The notes: a model not told the origin generated them from the letters alone. Positions 24,270 through 37,197 are shown, counted from the first letter of the stretch. The stretch: DNA of 64,000 nt from Cheiracanthium punctorium (GCA_038373885.1 JAWZYV010012274.1:1426001-1490000); one strand, 5' to 3'. Translations and numbers: made by a program.

Positions 24270-25366
24270 TATGTAAACTAGGTTAAAGCTGCTTGTGTTT
24301 GTTGCTTGTTTGACAAAAAAATAGTTTAGATTTATTTGTTTTCGGGGCTGCTAAGTACATTGAAATTGCATGGAATATAAATATATCGAGTGCGTTTAGA
24401 CCTTTACAAAGCCTTAATGGAAATTTCGAATATGCTTGGAAAATAAAGTTTTGAGTAAAGCCCAGTACTTTTAGATTAGTATCATGGGTGAAGTATAACT
24501 GGGTTTTCTCCGAAAATACCGAATACCATGTAATATGAAACGGATTGATTAAAAGTGACGTCGAGTATTGTCAATAGTTTTCAAAATGCATCTTTCCCAG
24601 ACCTGTAACGTGAGCGTTCGGTCTAAAACAAAGAGATATTTCTACTTCCTACTTTTCATCTTTCCTGGGTACATCATTGTGTTTCGATAAATGTTTATTA
24701 GCAAGGAACAGTGTAGTTGATGTGCGACGGTAACTCAAAACTACATGCAAAGTTGGTAAACCACAGGAGGGGAAATCTCAATTAGTATGTTTAAGTTGAT
24801 AAAGGGTACCAATTTATTAACCCTTTATTAAATGCACCTCTCACATTTCCAAATTTCATGACTGCATCGACTAAGATTTTATAGTAAAAGCATTCGTGTA
24901 TATCTTGAAGTACATCTCAGCAAAATTTTAGAATCGTATTTCAGTTAGAATATTATATATACTCGCTTTTACAAAAATACCTGTCACTAGTGTCCCCATT
25001 AAAAGTTGATGCATAGAACTGCATGAAATATTTAAACACTATTACTTTAGTTTGAACTTTTCAAAAAATTTTACCTTCAAATAGAGTTGCAATAAACCCT
25101 CAATTTTTGAAAGTCGGGAGAAGATCGGGGAATTTTTGGGATTATTGGGAATTTTGAATGAAAACAAAACCAACCCTTTTATAATTTCAATGTAGGGCTA
25201 ATAAATAATGTATAATAGCCACAGTATAAATAAGGAGCACATAAATCAGTTTGACGAATTTTATATTTATTGCAATGATTCTGAATGTATTATTTTTCTA
25301 AGACATTTCACCTAAACGTAAAGTACTTAAAGGTATAAAGGCCAATTGTAAATTCAATATTTTTCA

Positions 25367-25400
25367 GCTTTATGTATTTATTTAAATACATAAAGCTGAA

Positions 25401-25437
<37 letters not shown>
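25367..25437. repeat. Palindrome followed by (TA)n microsatellite
   Basis: TTCAGCTTTATGTATTTA is followed immediately by its reverse complement TAAATACATAAAGCTGAA (joined at TTTAAA near 25385), then a (TA)n run of about 17 units to 25437. This is a cruciform-prone site. Confidence 0.85.
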
Positions 25438-25444
<7 letters not shown>

Positions 25445-27713
25445 CACAATGTAAATTAGATTTATTTTGCACAAAAATAGTAAACATTAGAGGTATTAAA
25501 ATAGCAAGTCTTAAAGCAAATAAATTACAGATTTGTAAAGTTTGATGGTGCTTTGCCTAATTTAAAAAATAACATTCAAGACTAATTTTTCTACGTTTAA
25601 TACATGAATATTATCTTATACATATTTCCCTATTTTACATGAAATTATTCTTCAACTGCGGCTATTGCTAAGTAACTTTCATGCTCGTATTGGCTAGGTG
25701 AGCAGAGGACATCCTTTCACTCTTAACAATGAGTTTCTATCAGCATTTTACCTGTCTAAGAAAACCTTCATAATTCTCAATAACAATTTTAAAATAGAAA
25801 GTGTTCATATTTATATACTAAAGTTTTACTAGAAACGTAAGCCCATTTAGAATAATACTCCTGTCTTATTACTTAAAGATCAATAATGTCATAAGTAAGC
25901 TATATTAGGATGAAAAATCTCGATTTATTAATAAAACTCTATAATATTCAATGGTTCATTAGAAACAATACAACAGCAATATTGCACGCTAAAAAGTGCT
26001 TTGTCGAATAAAATAATCGACAACTTCAATTTCAACAAAATTTGTTTGGTTAAAGAATTTGAGTTTTGTTTTGTTGATTTGACAAAAGTTTGATTCAACC
26101 AAACCGATTTAACAAAATGTCTTTTTAAATTAATAAAACGTTTGGTTAAAATTAGGACCAATCAGAATCTTTCAACAATCAATTTACGCAGGCTTCAATG
26201 GGCGGTGCAAGGCAGACGTAAGATCAGATTTTTCGAAAACAGGTTAGTAACGTCCATTTTATTCATTTGTTGAACTATGGGTTATATCAAATCTCCTTCA
26301 CTGTTTGCCACACTTTCGTAACACTGTTCGCCTTTTTGTGCCTTCAAGTAGTCTTGAGTGATATACAGATTTAATTCCATGGCAGTGCTTTTTGCAATTC
26401 AAGTCGGATAATTCTACCATACCATGGATATTCAGGGGTACAAAGCTCTTCGCCTGAATAAAGCTAGAAACCCCAGACCACCCCCAACAACAATACAAGA
26501 ATACTAATCGATTGGGGGTTTACTGAGTTAATCGAATATTTTTGAAGTAAGTCTAATTATTTTCCTTATTCATTAAAATTTACATTTTTGTTTTAATTCT
26601 TTTATCTGTATCTACATAGTTTAAACAATTCAATGTCCGTTTTGTCAGACAAAAGTAAAGCGTCAGAATCACACCCGCCTTCGTGATAAAATAAAATAAA
26701 TGTATATTCAGAATTGATAACTCCGATAACGAAATGTTTATTTGATTTAATAGTAGACGGTTGTAATATTTACACTACTATATATTTCATTCGTCTTGCG
26801 CTTATCCCGAGTGATACGTTTTATTTTTTATTTCGATTTTACATCAAGGTTGTTTGCATGCTTCTCCCGAAAAAGGGCCCCTGCTGTTCAATCAGCATAT
26901 GCCTTGTTCAAATAAAAACTGTTCGGTGTTTTCTCGTGATTCAAATATTTTTCGTGATTTGTTGTGATTGTAATTAGTATTAATTCTTAAAAAATACACC
27001 GAAACAAGTCATAATTTATCAAGTATGTCCATACATGCAATATAAACGCGAAAACAGCGTTAAAAATGACATAGAACAAGTTTGCTTCACACAGTTTATA
27101 TCATTATTATTAACAACAGAATTAGGGAAGCAGTTGTATTTATGTAACGTTACTTTCAACATACTACATATTTTTCATATTCTTACTAAGTATTTCTACC
27201 CTGCTAATTTATCTAACTCTGTATTCAGTATGCATACACAATATTTAGTTCATTTAAAATAATTAATTCAGTGGTTATTTGTGTACTTACTTACCTACCT
27301 ATATTTGCATCTAACGGTTATTTTGACTTCTTACAAGAAACGCTTCTTTTGCCGATATATATTGGTTGTTTCCATGTGTAAGTGGTAAATATTCACCCAA
27401 ATTTTAGCATTAAATTATTTTGAATGTGACTACATACAGCACACTCATCATGAACTAAGTTTGTCTTATGCGGAGGGAGAAAAAAAAAAAAAAAAAAAAC
27501 ACCTAACGTTGAAATTGATAAAATTAAACTTGTAGATTTATAAATACACTAAAATAAGAATGTAAAATTTGATGAATAGATAATTAATTAGTTTTGCTTC
27601 TGAAACTTTCAACCAACTGTTTGTGGGTTAAAAAAAATAGCATAGTGAAATCAACAAAATAATTTTGTTAAATGAGTCATGAATATACCAGTAAACAAAG
27701 AAAAACCAAGAAA

Positions 27714-27759
27714 AATCAACCAAATTATTTTTTAATTCAAACAAATAATTTGGTTGATT
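27714..27759. repeat. Perfect inverted repeat, 16-bp arms
   Basis: AATCAACCAAATTATT at 27714-27729 and its exact reverse complement at 27744-27759, loop 14 bases. The CCAAATAATT phrase recurs at 27822 and 27859, hinting at a small local repeat. Confidence 0.85.
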
Positions 27760-28041
27760 TTAACCAACCTAAAGGTTAAGTGGATTCATCATTAACGCAG
27801 AAAAGTTAGTTTCCTAAATGAAGCCAAATAATTATACATTAGTTATTAGTATACCCAACCAAATAATTGTACCAAGTTATTAGTAAATACTCTTTGTGCG
27901 CAATGCCCGTAAGTGTGCATAAAATTCTATTTCAGGATATTGTGATTCAGGAGAATTTGCTGTTGATTCTGAATAATTATGTAAATAATATTTTGTATTC
28001 TTAATATTATTCTATATTACGATTCTTCATTCTTTCTTTTG

Positions 28042-28254
28042 CCTCATCATGGCACAGTGGTTATACCACTGAAAATGGTAGACGGCCGAAGTGTGAAGGT
28101 CCCGGGTTCGGGTCCCATCGCGCGGTCGTCGATCTAACGGTCTGGAGTTTTGGTAGGTTTTCTCCAGATGTAACGTGAATACGTGTTAGAACCCCTTAGA
28201 AAGTCCTCCTACTAAGGCATCCCTCATCTTAGGCAGATATCCCTCGCGCAGGTT
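28042..28254 (+). mobile_element. Family A SINE, near full length
   Basis: Starts CCTCATCATGGCACAGTGGT with an exact box A (TGGCACAGTGG). The box B-like GGGTTCGGGTCCC is about 50 bases downstream, then the conserved body. The last part (GGCAGATATCCCTCGCGCAGG) has lost the CACAAT tail seen in the copy at 54.1 kb. Target duplication is uncertain because both flanks are pyrimidine-rich (CTTTCTTTTG / CCTTCTTTTT). Confidence 0.85.
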
Positions 28255-29831
28255 TGCCTTCTTTTTTATAACTAATCGAATTCTTCCTACTTCTTACGGT
28301 TTACATAATTTTACTGCGCACTTAAAACTTATATCATTTTATATCGTTTTTATTTATACTATTATGTTAAAAATACCTCGCTTGAACCTTAGCAATTCGT
28401 TTTTATTTCACCCAAACCCTTGTATTTTTAACCCACACAGTTTGGGGTAAATAGTTTTGTCCAGCTAGTTCACGAAAATCTCACACTGTGCGCCGGTTGG
28501 GAACCGTTCGTCTAGATGAAGCTGTACGCTCTATCAGCGCCATACGGACCAGTGGCGTCGTGTGGGGGGTGCGGACCGCACCGGGTGACAGATGCAGAGG
28601 GGGGTGACACAAGAAAAAAATGCTGGTTTTCAATTAATTTGAAAAAAAGATCTGATTTGGTGATGAAAAAGATATCCGAGATTATAAATAAGAATAAATG
28701 TAATGAAAGACACATGTTCCGTGCACCTTTAGAAATAAAATGTGTTATTTCATCTCAACTTTTTTTTACACTTTAAAATTTTCCACATTTTCCTTATAAA
28801 ACAAGAATAAAGCAGGTTGTACTCAACTTATGTGTTGCCATTTCATCTCTATTTTGTTCTACTTTTAACCTGAGGTGTAATTAAGAACATTTCCTCTTGC
28901 TGGGGTGAGGGGGGAGTGGATCTTGGACAAAGGTTGCGAATGAAGCGCTTGACTATACTGGGGGTGTAGAAAAGATTAAACCCGGCCTTGCTCAAGTCAG
29001 GGTATTAATGTACAGCAATGCAGTGACTCTACATTACTACCCCCTGTACACAGTAAAATATCTCGTTATCTTTATACGTCTGTAGTAATTATTATTTGTG
29101 CGAGGGTTCCGAAGTGAAAGAAAGTATTGCTAGCGCTTCCACTCGAACCTCTTTAGACAAGTTCCAGAAGAGAAGCTTGACAAAACTGGGTTGCAGTAAA
29201 AATTACGCAATACTATAAACACCTTGCTAGATATCAAAATTATTATCTGCGTGGAGGGGTGTGAAGTGGAAAAAGGGGGGTAACGCACCCTCTCAAACCT
29301 CCTTGGCCAGTTGGAGGCATAGCATTATTTAGTCATTTTTTGCTTAGAACTGTAATAACTGTAAAATGAAACAATTAATTACACAAAAATTAATTCATCA
29401 AATGAAACGTTACTAAATTATTAAACTGCCCTGAATTAAATATATCAGTCAACTAGCTTCCTTACTCACTGTAAATGAAAGAATAATGCATATGATGAGC
29501 TTTTTCCCGTGATTACTGTTTTTCAAGGTACAAATTCTTAAAGCTCAAAATCAAAAATGCGTGTGTGAACATAATCATACTTCTGTGGAATATTTGTTTA
29601 AATGAACGATCGATCCAATGATGTTGTTTGTTTTCCAGGGTAGGGCAGCTTACGTTACCGAATGAGTCGTTCAGAGATACTGGCGCCCTTCCTGGAATTT
29701 CCTCCCACAATTTAGATCCTCATCAGAAAATGGGGGACTTTTGAAAATTGGAAACTGCTAGCGACAGTCCAGAGGACTTTCGGGATAACGGATTTATTGT
29801 GCACGTATACCGCATGTACACAGTGGTTTTC
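28255..29831. other. No gene; probable decayed hAT fragment
   Basis: CAGTGGCGTCGTGTGGGG at about 28552 looks like one end of a hAT family with GGTGCGGACCGCACC subterminal sequence, but its partner was not found. G-rich tracts occur around 28900-28970 and 29255-29285. The frames at 28512-28776 are products of this repeat. Confidence 0.4.
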
Positions 29832-29908
29832 AATGGTAGGTCGGGAATCGAAAGCACAACATTCTGGTTACATCCGACATCTTAACCAATAAGCTACGAT
29901 GGACCCTG
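29832..29908 (-). mobile_element. tRNA-like sequence (SINE head or tRNA pseudogene)
   Basis: The minus strand reads CAGGGTCCATCGTAGCTTAT then TGGTTAAGATG, a good box A (TAGCTTATTGG), and later TTTCGATTCCCGACC, a box B-like element with one departure from consensus. The length, about 77 bases, fits a tRNA. Acceptor-stem pairing is poor, so a functional tRNA gene is unlikely. Confidence 0.5.
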
Positions 29909-30267
29909 ATCAAAGGATGTAAACACATTTCTGCTCCCAAGCGAAATAACTGACAGGTAGGCCCTGGCTTTACAAAAGAGCAATGCAACAGGGACTTTGA
30001 CCCAGATCCAAGAAATTAAGAGAGGTTCCCTTAGCAACCTTTATTACGGTTTTTACTGTTTAATTTTGAAAATAATTCGTCGTATAAAATAGCTTAATCT
30101 GAATGTTTTTTGTTAGTTCTATAATATTGTCATCCATTCTGGGGGCATGCAGAGTAATTTTTTTCTCAAAGATCACTCACCAAACTGAAACTAACGTTCT
30201 TGTAGGCAATGAATCTAACTTAATGCCAGTGCAATTAATTTTCATGCCAGTGCATTCAATACAAGTA

Positions 30268-30381
30268 TTATATACAGCATGCCTACTCAAGCCCCTTGTC
30301 ACCTCTTAATTTCGGAACGGCAGCTGCTATTTTTATAAACGTGGTGCCAAGGTATATTAAATTGGATATGCGCTACCGAAT
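30268..30381 (-). repeat. Dispersed repeat, inverted partner at 37.4 kb
   Basis: On the minus strand ATTCGGTAGCGCATATCCAA, TTTATAAAAATAGCAGC, CCGAAATTAAGAGG and GGCATGCTGTATATA follow one another, exactly as on the plus strand at 37340-37449. The two copies are inverted and about 7 kb apart. The element type is not known; no coding. Confidence 0.8.
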
Positions 30382-30399
30382 GAGAATTATGGCCTTTAA

Positions 30400-33300
30400 T
30401 AAAAATAAAAATTAAAAAAAAATCTGTTTGGCATCAATACAACAAACATAAAATATACATAAACCAAAAATTATTCAAAAAAAGGAAACTCCCGTTAGCC
30501 ACCACCTGAAAAAAATATATAAGAATACAAGAAATATGTCATGACAAAATGCAAGTTGACAATTGGTATCAATGCTAGCATAAAAAAAAATGTCGACAAA
30601 ATTGTAAAGGAGCATTTAGCTCACAATAAGGGGCATTTCAGCACGCCTTTTTCAAAAAGAGCATTTTAAGCTCATGTGCACATAAAAATCTCGCTGCTAA
30701 AAATTGCAGTGGAAACAGTACTCAAAATCAAAATATTCAATTATTTTTTTTAACAGCCGAATAAATAACAAGATCATGTATAAATCTTAAGGCCTTTCAA
30801 ATATAATAATATATGCATGAAACATATCATTTAACTAATAATTATGCATATACAAATTTGCTATAAAGTATATCAAAAAATTTTGGCTTGATGGCTATTT
30901 TCCACAGTCTTGTACGATCATAGTAGAAATAAGATTTATTATATTTACATCATATGTGTGTACCATGAGAAAAATTTACCCATATTTAATTAAGAAAAAA
31001 TACTCATACAAAATAACAGGGAAAATCATTTTCAAAACAATTGTATATAAGAATCTGTATGTAATGTAGGAAAAGCAATCTATGTATGTACAGATATGGC
31101 CTTACAAAGATTTTAAAAATGGTATTGCATATAGAATTATTGTTTACGTTGTTTCTTTTTAAATAATAGATTATTCTAAGTCAAAATTTATAATCAATTA
31201 TTATTTTATAAATTTATAGGTTGTAATTATTTACTTTATAAATTATCGTTACTATTAAAGATCGAGCTTTCATAAAAATTAGTGAAGGAACAATGATATG
31301 TTGACAGACACAGCATAAAATCCAACTAATCATGTGCTACTTGCTGGACCAGCCAGACAGTACACAGCACACATACATCCATGTTAGTGCGCGCTTACCA
31401 ACAAGGAAACAAACATGCAACACATGCATACAACAATATATCAGTGGATGTCAAATAATTAAATTATTGATAATGCGAGGGACAGAAAAATGTTACAAAA
31501 TTTTGAGAATGGTTAATTTTAAGGCCCTCAAAAAGTAGCTTGACTTAGTTATGAAGTTTATATAAATATTCTCTTAAAATGCAGTTGAAAATAAGTCAAA
31601 ATATATATGGTCACAGTATTGCAAAATTAACTAATTTTTTTATTTATTTATATTCAAATAAAAATATTGTAAGATCCTATTTCGCTTTTGTCATCATTTA
31701 AATTTTGCAAAAATGACAAAATTATAAAATAATAAAACGCAAAAGTACAAATAAAATTCACTAAAAATGAAAATACAAAGCAACACAACGCAAATGATAC
31801 CTTGAAAATATACTATAGAAGTTTCACTTATTTAAAGTGCTAACCCGATCAAAACATATATATTAAGAAAATAAATCAAGTACCACAAAAATAACTATAA
31901 CTATGTTTTACTCTGTAACAATTTATAACACGATGAGTATTTGAAAAAAAGTACCTAATTATGAAAAGGTGCACAAGACATTTAAGTGTTTCACATTGTT
32001 GAGAGCAAAACAAACATTTAAATAAAAAATGAATGTTTGTGTGTGTAAACAAAAATTGTGAGAAGACAAATACACTGTATTCAAAATTTTTGAACTGTAT
32101 CTCAGTGCAAAATTGTGAAAATTTCTGAGGAAAAAAAATAATAATCAAATGTTTTACTGTGTAAACAAATTGGTGTGTGAAAGGAAAAACACAATGCACT
32201 CAAAATGAACAGTACTACAGTACTTCAGAGAACATATCCATGAGTGAACATCTAGGAAAACACAACAAAATTGTAAAAGTGTTATAAATATATAAATATA
32301 TATATATATATTTAAAAAAAAAATGGAGTTCCTATATTGTGATTATTCTGTCCTAAACATTATTTTTTATTTTTTTCTTATTTACTAGATTAATCTTCTG
32401 TCATACAATAACTTATTATACATACTTTGTCAATAATAATAATCATTATATTTTTTAAACAATATGTTATATTTAATTTTGCTATACTATTTATTTTATT
32501 CAATCATTTTAATTTATTATTATTCAATATATATTTATTATATTAATATATCTGGATATTCTTAAAATTTAATAATATTACCTTATAGTATTTGGCAACT
32601 CCTATAAATTCTTCTTTCCACTTTTACACTTTTATTTAGTGGCAACACATATCAATTGTTCAAATGAAATTTCCATGTGCTCAAGGTCTGGTATGTAAAA
32701 TTATAATTCCTATTTCTAATTTTTGTTATCTTTTTGATTTCTTCTTTCCTTTATATAGTAGGGTACGGCCCAGATGTGTGGAGTTAATATCTCTTCTCAT
32801 ATGCCACACAACCGAAACCCTACTATTTGGTTTGCTGTAAATTATAATCCACTGTTTGTGGCCCCTGACGAGGGTGACAGTGATTATAATTTCCGTTCCA
32901 TTATATTATCCCAATAATTCTTGCACTTTATTTGGCTTCAAAATCTGGTTTCTAATTCTTGCTAATAGCTGTTATATTTTTATGGGAGATATGTCTTATT
33001 TGAAGTATGTTTTGTGTTTTACTTGTTATATATATATATATATATAACAAGTAAAACACAAAACACACAAACATATATCTATATATATATATCTATATAA
33101 ATAGAAAAAATGGCCAAGATATGAATGAAAGACAAAAAAATAAATAAAAGCATCTTTTCTTTTTCTTCCTTTTTTTTTTTTAAATCAAATGCACCTTTGT
33201 AAAATTCAAAAGTGTGCAAAGATTTAGCCATCAACATTGACTCAAAAATGTAGCATATTCGATGAAAAAATGTAAAAAAAAAAAAAAAATTACAAACACA

Positions 33301-34600
33301 TTGGGCTATAAAAAAATGCAAAAAAAAAACTGTATAACAAATCATTAAAAATTTAAGAACAAAACCAATTACGACCTGTAAACAAGAAATTGGAACCAAA
33401 CAATGTAAATAGGGGATCAGGCTATTCACATTAAAAGGCTCAAGCACTCATTTAAAAGTACACAATGTGTACAAGACAACAACAATAAAATCAGCATGTT
33501 AATTATAACTCGTGTAAAATTTCGTAAAATAAAAACAGTATATCGAGAGGTAAAAAAATATTTTTTTAAACCGAATGATCATCATGTATGTCATGCAACG
33601 GACTTAAAATATGCAACAATGCAGTGTGTTAGAAAACAAAATAGGTGTGTACTTCAGACAAGTATTGCCATGGACTTTCAGTAAGAAGAGTGTGGAATGA
33701 AATGAAAAATTGCAGCTCATGGGGGCTTAGTTATCGTCATTAAAATAAAAAATAAAATAAAATAAGGAAAACAAAAACAATATGTGCGTATCTCATAGAG
33801 GCTATATCACGAACATAAAATATAAAGTGCAGCGAAAGGAAAAATGCGTTACCACAATTTTTTTTAATGTACCTAGAATATAAAATGTTAATTGCCCAAA
33901 ATTTCAAAAGTAAAAAAAAATAGTACATTATTAAAATAAACATATACATATAAAATATTTATATAAACCTATATTAATGCAAACTTTTATACAATAATAT
34001 AACACAGTGACCAGTAAATTAAAAAATATATACTAAACACACGATTTAGCAGTGACCTAAGAAATGCCAAAAAATAAATATAATGTAAAAAATAATGAAA
34101 TGCACAATTTGTATGGAAAACCAAAAGTGCATATGTATATAGATATTGTTTTTATATCATTAAAATTGCTGTGCGCTTCAAGAAAAGTCATAGCAATCAA
34201 GAGCAATATTGTCAAGTGAAACAGATAGGAACCAAATTAAAATACAGTAACAAAATAAATTATACTGAGAAAATAATGTAATCAAAATATCGAACAATAA
34301 TAAAAATATAAGCTGAAAATGACTGACCTGGTTTAAATTCAACTGGAAGTATTATTACCTTTCCATCAAAGAACACACAAAAAAATATAAATGTTGTAAT
34401 ATAGCACAGTTGCGCAAAGCATAAAAATATGAGTGTAAAGAAATTTTGTTTATCTGTTGTCCTGTGGTTCCACTGACCGTTCTACTTTTACATGAAGCTT
34501 AAGTATTTTAGAATGATCTGTGATAAAGTTTCAGTTTTTCACCAATTTTTAAGTTGAGTCGCGAATTAAAAAATGAAACTTGAAGCTGCTTCTCTAGTTG
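30400..34600 (-). other. AT-rich, transposon-poor tract; possible long 3' UTR
   Basis: For about 4.2 kb the plus strand is strongly A-rich and very poor in G and C. No TIR element, SINE or transposase was recognised, unlike the flanks. Read on the minus strand it is U-rich, a property of long animal 3' UTRs and of introns. A perfect palindrome lies at 33008-33065, and imperfect inverted phrases occur at about 32759-32825 (GTAGGGTACGG..TGTGTGGAG / CACACAACCGAAACCCTAC). The longest frames (31876-32199 and 33079-33447, minus) are low-complexity. No coding exon or poly(A) site could be tied to it, so the UTR reading is speculative. Confidence 0.25.
33008..33065. repeat. 58-bp palindrome with AT centre
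   Basis: TGTTTTGTGTTTTACTTGTT, then an alternating (TA) centre, then AACAAGTAAAACACAAAACA, the exact reverse complement. Arms plus the alternating centre make the whole stretch self-complementary. Confidence 0.92.
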
Positions 34601-34769
34601 ACTGGAGTCTCTAAATTCAGAGGAGCTCGATGAAACATGTAAACCACTCCTCAGTTTGCAGCGAAGAAAAAAAAATAATAATCGTCAAATGAGGAACAGC
34701 GCCGAAGAGCGAAGTTGTCCTAGTACCATTAACAATAACCGGTGGACACTCGATGAGTCCGCCGAAACT

Positions 34770-35130
34770 ATCGGCAAGCGAGTGGTGAAATTCTTGCGGA
34801 TGACCAGGAGAACGCCCATAGCACATTAAAAAAATCTGTAGAATGTGCGGTTTCGAAGAATGGCCTTCGCGTTCACCTGATCTGAAACCAATGGACTTTT
34901 TTCTGTGGGGGATAATACAGCAACTGTTCTCCGAAGAGAAAAAAATACATGCTATGATAATACACACACGATGGCTGAAGTATGCATGTTCAGGGGATCG
35001 GCACCTCGCAGAAATAAATCACAGCAAAAGAAGCGCATCGATGTCTTTCATTGACGGGATAGAAACAGCGGCAACAATCAGCAGTCAATTTTTAAAAAAG
35101 GCAGTACTGAAGAGTTCAGACAATACATAG
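34770..35130 (+). pseudogene. Mariner-like transposase fragment
   Basis: Plus-strand translation in shifted frames shows a degraded QxGA/PH-like stretch near 34803-34822 (CAGGAGAACGCCCATAGCAC), then WPSRSPDLKPMDFFLWG from about 34861, the C-terminal catalytic region of a Tc1/mariner-superfamily transposase whose canonical form is SPDLTPLDFFLWG. After FFLWG the frame continues 70 residues with little resemblance. The N-terminal two-thirds is absent or unrecognisable. It is the same family as the copy beginning at 35.9 kb, 1 kb away in the same orientation, and is clearly non-functional. Confidence 0.75.
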
Positions 35131-35911
35131 CACTAAAATGTCCATAAGTTATGTAAGAAAGGCCGTCGGTATAACTTCAGTAAGAATGAAGGGCGCCAGC
35201 CAGTATTATCTGCAGCAATGAAGGAAGGCCAAGCACCACCATCGTAAAATTACAGCCAAGACTCAAAGTGCCTGGGCGGCACCATTATGTGGTGTTGAAC
35301 TTAGTTGGGGCGATTTAAATTACAGTCGAAGGTCTACTTTTAGAAACGAAAAAAAGTACATTGGGAGAGCGTTGTGAAGTCGTATAAAAAATCCAGGTAA
35401 ACGTCACTTTGCGAAACAATTATAGGCGAGACAGTTGTAGAAGAGCAAAACTTTTATTTAATGTCTTAGAAACGATTAATTACATGATGGTGGTGGCTGG
35501 GAGACCGTTAGCTATGATGGTTAATAAGGGTCTGATTAATCGCCGGAAGTCAAATTCAATCGAAGAATGATCAGGAGGTTGGCGAGAATGTTAAATTTGG
35601 CATATTAAAAAAACGTCCAAACAGTAGCCAATAATGCATTCATTATTAAACCTTAACCCTTATGTTAATTAACAGATAGGAAAGCTAAAGAAATGTAACG
35701 GACTTATTATTGACATAGAGCAAAGGGCGAAAGAATAATTTAAGCATGAAATCCGGATATAAATGAGCAGTTAATTGAAATTTAACATGTAGAAAAAAAA
35801 AGCGTAATACAAAATTTTGAAAGACGGTGTAGTTAAAAATGTGAAGAGAATTTAAAGTTAAAATGCTTGATTTAAAATGTATTAAATTTAAGAAAGTAAA
35901 CATAAATGAAA
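35131..35911. other. Unresolved spacer between two transposase remnants
   Basis: AT-rich sequence with no convincing coding signal. It may include decayed non-coding parts of either mariner-like copy. No terminal repeats were recognised. Confidence 0.4.
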
Positions 35912-36900
35912 ATTATTATTAAATATGTGATCTCCATCACAGGCCCGCATCCTGCTTATCAAACCATCCTATCTGTTGTAAAACGTTTAAGGGAGACAGG
36001 CTGCGTGACTAGTCGAGCTCGATCTGGCAGATCAGCTAAGGTAGGACGGCAAGTTCAACCAGATGAGGTAGTAGCATGCGCCCTCGCATACCCGAAATGC
36101 AGTACAAGACAGATCAGTGAATACTGTAGCCTCTCAAAAAGTCAGGTTTGGAAAATCCTACAAGAATCAGGCGCTTATCCACACCGACCAACGCCCCAGA
36201 AAGTTTTACTGGACGAGGATGCCGAGCGACGCTATTTATGGTGCAACTTCGTTATGAATCAGATACAGTTCCAGCCAACATTCACGGCAGATGTAGTGTG
36301 GACGGACGAGGCATGCTTTTCACGGAATGGCATGTACAATAGGCAACACACCAGTTGCTGGGCTCTGGAAAATCCTAGATGTTTGACCGATGTTCGACCT
36401 CAAGTGCTGTTTGGTATTAATGTTTGGTGTGCAATTTACATTAACAAGTTGATCGGTCCAATATTTTACGATGGTACCTTAACAGGCGCACGGTATTTAC
36501 AACAGCTGCAAAACGTAATGCCCGATTTTGTGGAGAACCGACCGGTGCTTAATCAAAGAAATGTATGGTTTCAATATAATGGAGCACCTGCTCACAAGAC
36601 ATCTCCAGTGAAGCAGATCACTCGTCACGGAATTCGGGAGCCAAATAATTGGGATGGCTGGTTTCGAAGATTGGCCTGCGCGTTCGCCTGATCTGACTCC
36701 ACTGGACTTTATCTGTGGGGATACCTAAAACAGAAGGTATATGCGACCCCTCTAGAAACATTGCAGGACCTTAAACGACGCATTACGGAAACTCGTGCCA
36801 ACGTGTTACCCTCTCATGCTCCCAACGCGTGCAATGTGAAATTCAAACGAGGATCCAAATGTGCCTTGCAGCTGACGGTGCGAAGTTTGAATATCTTAAA
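35912..36900 (+). pseudogene. Mariner-like transposase pseudogene
   Basis: A cut-and-paste transposase of the Tc1/mariner (IS630) superfamily, SPDLTPLDFFLWG type. The continuous frame to 36691 contains: a helix-turn-helix part (HPAYQTILSVVKRLRETG, RQISEYCSLSKSQVWKIL); the first catalytic aspartate in WTDEACF (36299-36319); FGINVWCAI; and WFQYNGAPAH, where family members normally have HDGAPAH, so the second catalytic Asp is Asn here. The frame then shifts: WPARSPDLTPLDF is readable in another frame from about 36683, and a second shift follows within the FFLWGYLK region, after which TPLETLQDLKRRI continues to about 36900. The N-terminal ~40 residues are missing. Two frameshifts plus loss of a catalytic residue make it inactive. 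Terminal inverted repeats were not located. Confidence 0.85.
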
Positions 36901-37026
36901 TAAAGGTATATTGTTATAAATAATTGTTTTCTTCTTTCTTTGATCGTTTTCTCACCTTCGCAGAGTAGGCCATCACGAAAATACAAATACACGTTTTAAC
37001 CGCATTGTTTTTCGCATTCATGTCAA

Positions 37027-37197
37027 CAGGGACGTAGCCAGAAATTTTTCATGGGGGGGGGGTTACGACTACTACAACTCATATATATGTATACGTGTGT
37101 GTGATAATGTATTGAAGAATATACATTTTGTATGGCAAAAAATTTCTCATGGGGGGTTATGACCCCTCTAACCCCGCCCCCCTTGTCTACGACCCTG
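37027..37197 (+). mobile_element. hAT-type MITE family 1, 171 bp
   Basis: Same family and orientation as 15387-15558 and 49419-49585 (AGCCAGAAATTTTTCATGGG, TTACGACTACTACAACTCA, ATACATTTTGTATGGC). Ends are CAGGGACGTAGCCAG and the complement of CAGGGTCGTAGACAAGG. The 8-bp flanks CATGTCAA (37019-37026) and CATATCAA (37198-37205) differ at one base. Non-coding; the short frames across it are artefacts. Confidence 0.9.

Larger units (their letters stand above)
24270..28041. other. AT-rich stretch without genes
   Basis: Holds the palindrome plus (TA)n at 25367-25437, an inverted repeat at 27714-27759 and an A run at 27481-27499. The open frames at 25928-26161, 26298-26498 and 26714-26977 show no conserved motif. 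Confidence 0.5.

Noticed and set aside
29832..29908. Functional tRNA gene on the minus strand
   Set aside because: Box B departs from consensus and the acceptor stem does not pair well; a SINE head or pseudogene is more likely.
31876..32199. 107-residue minus-strand frame
   Set aside because: Low-complexity Phe/His/Cys-rich translation without any family resemblance.
33079..33447. 122-residue minus-strand frame
   Set aside because: Phe/Ile/Tyr-rich product of A-runs read on the other strand, with homopolymer Phe and Lys; typical of AT-rich non-coding DNA.
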